NCBI RefSeq assembly: GCF_034259325.1 | Contig: NZ_JAXIVS010000001.1 | Location: 248,001 to 312,000, forward strand | Source of the DNA: Hyalangium ruber | GTDB lineage: Bacteria; Myxococcota; Myxococcia; Myxococcales; Myxococcaceae | Reading direction: 5' to 3' | Length of the DNA: 64,000 nt | In this document: positions 60,474-64,000 of the stretch, one piece after another | How positions within the stretch are numbered: the stretch's first letter is position 1 | Layout: every line of letters begins with the position of its first letter | Notes under the pieces: generated by a model | Databases searched by the model: none | What the model saw: the letters and a program-made list of their open reading frames with translations, nothing else | What the model was told of the DNA's origin: nothing | Made by a program: the position numbers and the translations under genes

Positions 60474-62093
60474 TTACAGCTCGCCGGACTTCACCTTGGC
60501 GAGAATCGCCGCCGCGGCGTCCTTGCCGGACAGGGCGGCTCCTTCCATGAAGCCCTGCCACCAGTAGAAGGAGTTGGTGTGCTCGCCGGCGAAGAAGAGG
60601 TTGCCCACCGCCTTGCCCTCGTTGCCGCAGATGGAGGTGAACTGCCCCGGCCGGTAACAGGTGTAGCTGCCCAGCGTGTTGGGGTTGGACGGCCAGTGCT
60701 CCAGGTGCGCGAGGATCTTCCCGCTGGAGTCGCGCATCACCTTCGTGGAGGCGCCCGGGTACACCTTGTTGAGGTCCGCCACGAAGCGCTCGGCCTCTCG
60801 CGCCACGTTGCGCGGATCCAACGCCGCCGCGCGGGCCGCGCTGGAGTAGTCAGTGAGCACCGCGCTCTGGGACGTGGCCTTCGTAGGGTTCGTCTCCCAC
60901 GTCGCCTGGTGGTTGGGCAGGTTCGAGTAGGAGGCGCCGTTGCTGCCCTGCTCCGCCCAGAAGGGCCCTCGGAAGCCCACCATCATCTTCGCGTTGTTGC
61001 CGTAGCCCAGCTGCTGGATGGCCAGCGTCTTCCAGGCCGGCAGCGCCAGCGACACGTCCAGCGACACGTTGCGCAGCACGGTGAAGGGAACGGCGAGCAC
61101 CACCGCGTCGTACGTGGCGGTGAGCGAGGTGGCGCCGCGCTTCAAGGACAGCTCGATGGAGCCCGCCGCCGTCCTGCGCACCGCCTCGAGCCGCTCGCCG
61201 TAGCGCACCTGTCCCGGCAGCCGCGCGGCGAGCTCCCGGGGAATCTGCTGGTTGCCTCCCACCAGGTGGTAGCGCTCGTCGCTCACTCCGAACGGCTCGA
61301 AGCGCGAGCGCCGGTTGGCGCGGATGAAGAAGAGGAAGTTGAGGCTGCTCTGCTCGTGGATCGCCAGCCCGTACTCCGCCTCATAGGCGGCGCTGATGGC
61401 CGCCTTCAGCACTGGCCCCGCGCCCCGCGTCTCCAGGTACGTACGCAGATCCATCTGATCGAGGGCCCGGTCCGCCGCCGTGTGGAGGTCCGCCGATGGC
61501 TCCCCCGAAAGCTGCTGCAAGTCCGGGCGCATCGCCGCCACGAAGGCGCGGTACTCGTCGACGATGACCGACTCCGGGTAGCGCACGCCGCCGAAGTAGT
61601 AGAACACCTCGCCGGCGGGCCTGGTGACGTCCTCCTTGGGGAGGCTGAACTCCTGCGCGTAGCCGAGCATCGTCTTGTGCCCGGTGTCGATGAACTCTCC
61701 GCCGCGCTCCACCACCTGACCGGGGAAGCTCACCGGCCCCGGGAACGCCCCACCCATCGAGAAGATGCGCCCGCCCGGGCGATCGTTTGTCTCGTGGAGC
61801 GTCGCGGTGATGCCCGCGCGCTTCAGGTCATACGCGCACGCCAGACCCGCCAGGCCCGCGCCGATGATGCCCACGTTCAGCGGTCCCGTCCGCTTGTTGG
61901 ACTGCGCGGCCCAGGCCTCGGAGCCCATCCCCGAGGCCAGCCCCGCCCCCAACACCGTGGCCCCCTTGAGCAGCGAGCGCCGGGACACGCGCATCGCCTC
62001 GGCCGCCTCGCGGCTGGGGATGCCCTCCCGCTCCGAGGCCAGAGCAACGCGGGTGGTCTGCCGGAACAGCTCGAAGAGCGGGGTACGGGCCAT
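60474..62093 (-). CDS. Tat-exported flavin monoamine oxidase
   Basis: A 539-residue amine oxidase. SRRSLLKG (residues 37-44) plus a hydrophobic stretch ending AWA is a Tat signal, so the folded flavoprotein is exported. VGIIGAGLAGLACAYDL (74-90) binds FAD, GGRIFS and the final NLFFAGEHTNSFYWWQGFMEGA complete the MAO pattern. AGGAGG precedes the ATG. The nearby 4-aminobutyrate aminotransferase and aldehyde dehydrogenase suggest a polyamine substrate such as putrescine, but an L-amino acid oxidase is also possible. Confidence 0.85.
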   Translation of the reverse strand: MARTPLFELFRQTTRVALASEREGIPSREAAEAMRVSRRSLLKGATVLGAGLASGMGSEAWAAQSNKRTGPLNVGIIGAGLAGLACAYDLKRAGITATLHETNDRPGGRIFSMGGAFPGPVSFPGQVVERGGEFIDTGHKTMLGYAQEFSLPKEDVTRPAGEVFYYFGGVRYPESVIVDEYRAFVAAMRPDLQQLSGEPSADLHTAADRALDQMDLRTYLETRGAGPVLKAAISAAYEAEYGLAIHEQSSLNFLFFIRANRRSRFEPFGVSDERYHLVGGNQQIPRELAARLPGQVRYGERLEAVRRTAAGSIELSLKRGATSLTATYDAVVLAVPFTVLRNVSLDVSLALPAWKTLAIQQLGYGNNAKMMVGFRGPFWAEQGSNGASYSNLPNHQATWETNPTKATSQSAVLTDYSSAARAAALDPRNVAREAERFVADLNKVYPGASTKVMRDSSGKILAHLEHWPSNPNTLGSYTCYRPGQFTSICGNEGKAVGNLFFAGEHTNSFYWWQGFMEGAALSGKDAAAAILAKVKSGEL

Positions 62094-62214
62094 GGTCCAT
62101 CCTCCTGGGGGGTAGAGGCGCTACGAGGCGACATTCTGATTTTTGCCGAAATTGAGAAATTCCAGCAAGACCAGATAATCGTCCGAAAGTTGACGCCCCA
62201 GGGGATGGCGTTTC

Positions 62215-63483
62215 CTACCCGGTCAGCGCGCTCTCCAGGAGCGACAGCCCTTCGGCGAAGACAGGCTCGGGGATGGTGAGCGGGAAGAGGAAGCGGAGGA
62301 CGTTGGCGTAGACGCCGCAGGTGAGCAGCATCAGCCCGCGCTCGAGAGCCCGAGCCTGCACCGCGCGGGTGAAGTCCGGGTCCGGGGTGTGGCCACCGGG
62401 CGCGCAGAACTCCACCGCCAGCATCGCGCCCAGCCCGCGCACCTCTGCCATTTGGGGCACTCGGGTCTTGAGCGCTTCCAGTCGGCCGCGCATCCGCTCA
62501 CCGAGCTGATTGGCCCGCTGCACCAGGCCCTCTTCTTCGATCACGTCCAACACCGCGTGAGCCGCCGCGATGGACATCGGGTTGCCCGCGTAGGTGCCCC
62601 CGAGCCCGCCCGGGGCCGGCGCGTCCATCACCTCCGCCCGGCCCGTGACGGCCGACAGCGGGAAGCCTCCCGCCAGCGACTTCGCCGTCGTCATGAGGTC
62701 CGGCGCCACTTCGTGGTGGTCCATGGCGAACCACTTCCCCGTGCGCGCGAAGCCCGTCTGGATCTCGTCGGCGATGAGCAGGATTCCGTGCTCGTCACAC
62801 AGGCGCCGCAGCGCCCGCATCAGCTCGGGCGGAGCCACGTAGAAGCCACCCTCCCCCTGCACCGGCTCGATGAGGATGGCGGCCACCCGCTTCGGCTCGA
62901 TGTCCGCCTTGAAGAGGAGCTGCAGCGCCTTGAGCGTGTCCTCCACGCTCACCCCGTGCAGCGCCGTGGGGAAAGGCACGTGGTAGACCTCGGGCGGGAA
63001 CGGCCCGAAGCCCGTCTTGTACGGCACCACCTTTCCCGTGAGCGCCATGCCCATCATCGTGCGCCCGTGGAAGGCGCCGCTGAAGGCGATGACGCCGCTG
63101 CGCCCCGTGGCCGCGCGGGCGATCTTCACCGCGTTCTCGATGGCCTCCGCGCCCGTGGAGAAGAACGTCGTCTTCTTCGGGAACGCGCCCGGGGTGAGCC
63201 GATTGAGGCGCTCGGCCAGCGCCACGTAGCCCTCGTAGGGCACCACCTGGTAGGCGCTGTGGGTGAAGGCATCCAGCTGCGCCTTCACCGCCGCGACGAC
63301 CTTCGGGTGGCGGTGCCCCGTGTTGAGCACCGCGATGCCACCCGCGAAGTCGATGAAGCGGCGGCCCTCGACGTCCCACAGCTCCGCGTTCTCCGCGCGA
63401 GAGACGAAGAAGGGCGCCATCACCCCGACGCCTCGGGGAGTGGCGGCATCCTTGCGGCGCAGCAGGCTGGCGTTGTCTTTCAT
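62215..63483 (-). CDS. gabT: 4-aminobutyrate aminotransferase
   Basis: A 422-residue class III PLP aminotransferase that moves the amino group of GABA to 2-oxoglutarate. GTGAEAIENAVKIAR-like loop (STGAEAIENAVK), GAFHGRTMMGMALTGK, ADEIQTGFARTGKWFAMDH and TTAKSLAGGFP with the PLP Lys are GabT hallmarks; EPVQGEGGFYVAP closes the active site. It lies 27 bases after the aldehyde dehydrogenase gene on the same strand, so both are probably one operon. Confidence 0.92.
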   Translation of the reverse strand: MKDNASLLRRKDAATPRGVGVMAPFFVSRAENAELWDVEGRRFIDFAGGIAVLNTGHRHPKVVAAVKAQLDAFTHSAYQVVPYEGYVALAERLNRLTPGAFPKKTTFFSTGAEAIENAVKIARAATGRSGVIAFSGAFHGRTMMGMALTGKVVPYKTGFGPFPPEVYHVPFPTALHGVSVEDTLKALQLLFKADIEPKRVAAILIEPVQGEGGFYVAPPELMRALRRLCDEHGILLIADEIQTGFARTGKWFAMDHHEVAPDLMTTAKSLAGGFPLSAVTGRAEVMDAPAPGGLGGTYAGNPMSIAAAHAVLDVIEEEGLVQRANQLGERMRGRLEALKTRVPQMAEVRGLGAMLAVEFCAPGGHTPDPDFTRAVQARALERGLMLLTCGVYANVLRFLFPLTIPEPVFAEGLSLLESALTG

Positions 63484-63510
63484 GGAGCGCTCCTTATCGG
63501 CGGCACGGGC

Positions 63511-64000
63511 TCAGTACTTCACCATCACGTGGCGCACCGTCGTGTAGTCCTCCAGTGCGTACATCGACAGGTCCTTGCCGTAGCCCGAGCGCTTCATGCC
63601 TCCGTGCGGCATCTCGCTCACCAGCATGAAGTGCGAGTTGATCCACGTGCAGCCGTACTGCAGCTCCGCCGCCACCCGCATCGCCTTGCCGATGTCCTTC
63701 GACCATACCGAGCTGGCCAGGCCGTACTCCGAGTCGTTCGCCCAGGAGATCGCCTCCTCCGGATCCTCGAAGCGCGTCACCGACACCACCGGACCGAACA
63801 CCTCGCGGCGGACGATCTCATCGTCCTGCCTCGCGCCCGCCACCACCGTGGGCGCGTAGAAGAAGCCCCCACCGCTGCCTGGCTTGCCTCCCGTGGTGAT
63901 CTCGATGTGCTTCTGCTGCGAGGCCCGCTCCACGAAGCCCGCCACCCGCTGGCGCTGCCGCTCGGAGATGAGCGGCCCCATCTCCACGCCCTGCCCGTCC
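63511..64000 (-). CDS. Aldehyde dehydrogenase, probably aminobutyraldehyde type; N-terminus beyond window
   Basis: Only the last 163 residues are visible because the gene runs off the right edge. The segment has [59 protein letters not shown] and the C-terminal [33 protein letters not shown]. The final [25 protein letters not shown] pattern fits gamma-aminobutyraldehyde dehydrogenases (PatD type), which oxidise 4-aminobutanal to GABA with NAD. The catalytic Cys and Glu lie outside the window. The gabT gene follows it. Confidence 0.85.
   Translation of the reverse strand, partial: DGQGVEMGPLISERQRQRVAGFVERASQQKHIEITTGGKPGSGGGFFYAPTVVAGARQDDEIVRREVFGPVVSVTRFEDPEEAISWANDSEYGLASSVWSKDIGKAMRVAAELQYGCTWINSHFMLVSEMPHGGMKRSGYGKDLSMYALEDYTTVRHVMVKY

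Overview
The window comes from a high-GC deltaproteobacterium, almost certainly a myxobacterium of the suborder Cystobacterineae (relatives such as Archangium, Cystobacter, Stigmatella or Myxococcus). The evidence is a complete aibR-aibA-aibB-aibC-mvaS operon for alternative isovaleryl-CoA synthesis, a MYXO-CTERM-like sorting tail, a DUF2378-like protein, many lipoproteins, HEAT-repeat proteins and unusual signalling fusions. It is ordinary chromosome: I see no insertion sequence, prophage, CRISPR array or replication origin.

Layout. 1-1022: M28 peptidase cut by the left edge. 1298-5891: aib operon on the minus strand with its palindromic operator. 6044-12540: exported lipase, DEIH-box helicase with a Gly/Arg-rich tail, small membrane protein, DUF2071 protein and a flavin monooxygenase. 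12546-17199: ECF sigma / anti-sigma / Pro-rich / TPR-barrel operon and a divergent Gly-rich lipoprotein that carries a good ECF promoter. 17283-22293: cysteine-synthase-like enzyme, repeat lipoprotein, 2OG dioxygenase, SigG-type sigma factor and VOC protein. 22344-26905: lipoprotein, tRNA-Leu(GAG), secG and the glycolytic cluster tpiA-pgk-gap.

26989-34458: amidase with an inserted golvesin-like domain, DagK-family kinase, a 67-residue protein, FAD dehydrogenase, a GYF-like membrane protein and an RlmI-like methyltransferase. 34511-43372: YhaM-like HD nuclease with a hexapeptide-repeat tail, an MshEN/HD-GYP/receiver/PATAN fusion, the coupled metG-HEAT-tatD operon, an NRDE protein and a lone receiver. 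43415-49477: HEAT/DUF4272-like protein, holB-holA and an MscS channel with a cyclic-nucleotide domain. 49553-55551: phosphatase, trypsin-like lipoprotein, GST and a two-gene signalling module whose second protein has Asn where a kinase should have its phosphoacceptor His. 55563-64000: DUF2378-like and DUF2891 proteins, amino-acid oxidase with a hairpin-packed leader, subtilase, Tat-exported amine oxidase, 4-aminobutyrate aminotransferase and an aldehyde dehydrogenase cut by the right edge; the last three could form a putrescine-to-GABA route.

No single unambiguous new system stands out. The best candidates for something undescribed are the ECF operon with its divergent lipoprotein, the kinase/pseudo-kinase pair at 52496-55551, the MshEN fusion at 36057, the tailed helicase at 6990 and the structured leader at 58441-58543. 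Family calls were made by reading motifs; no database search was run.
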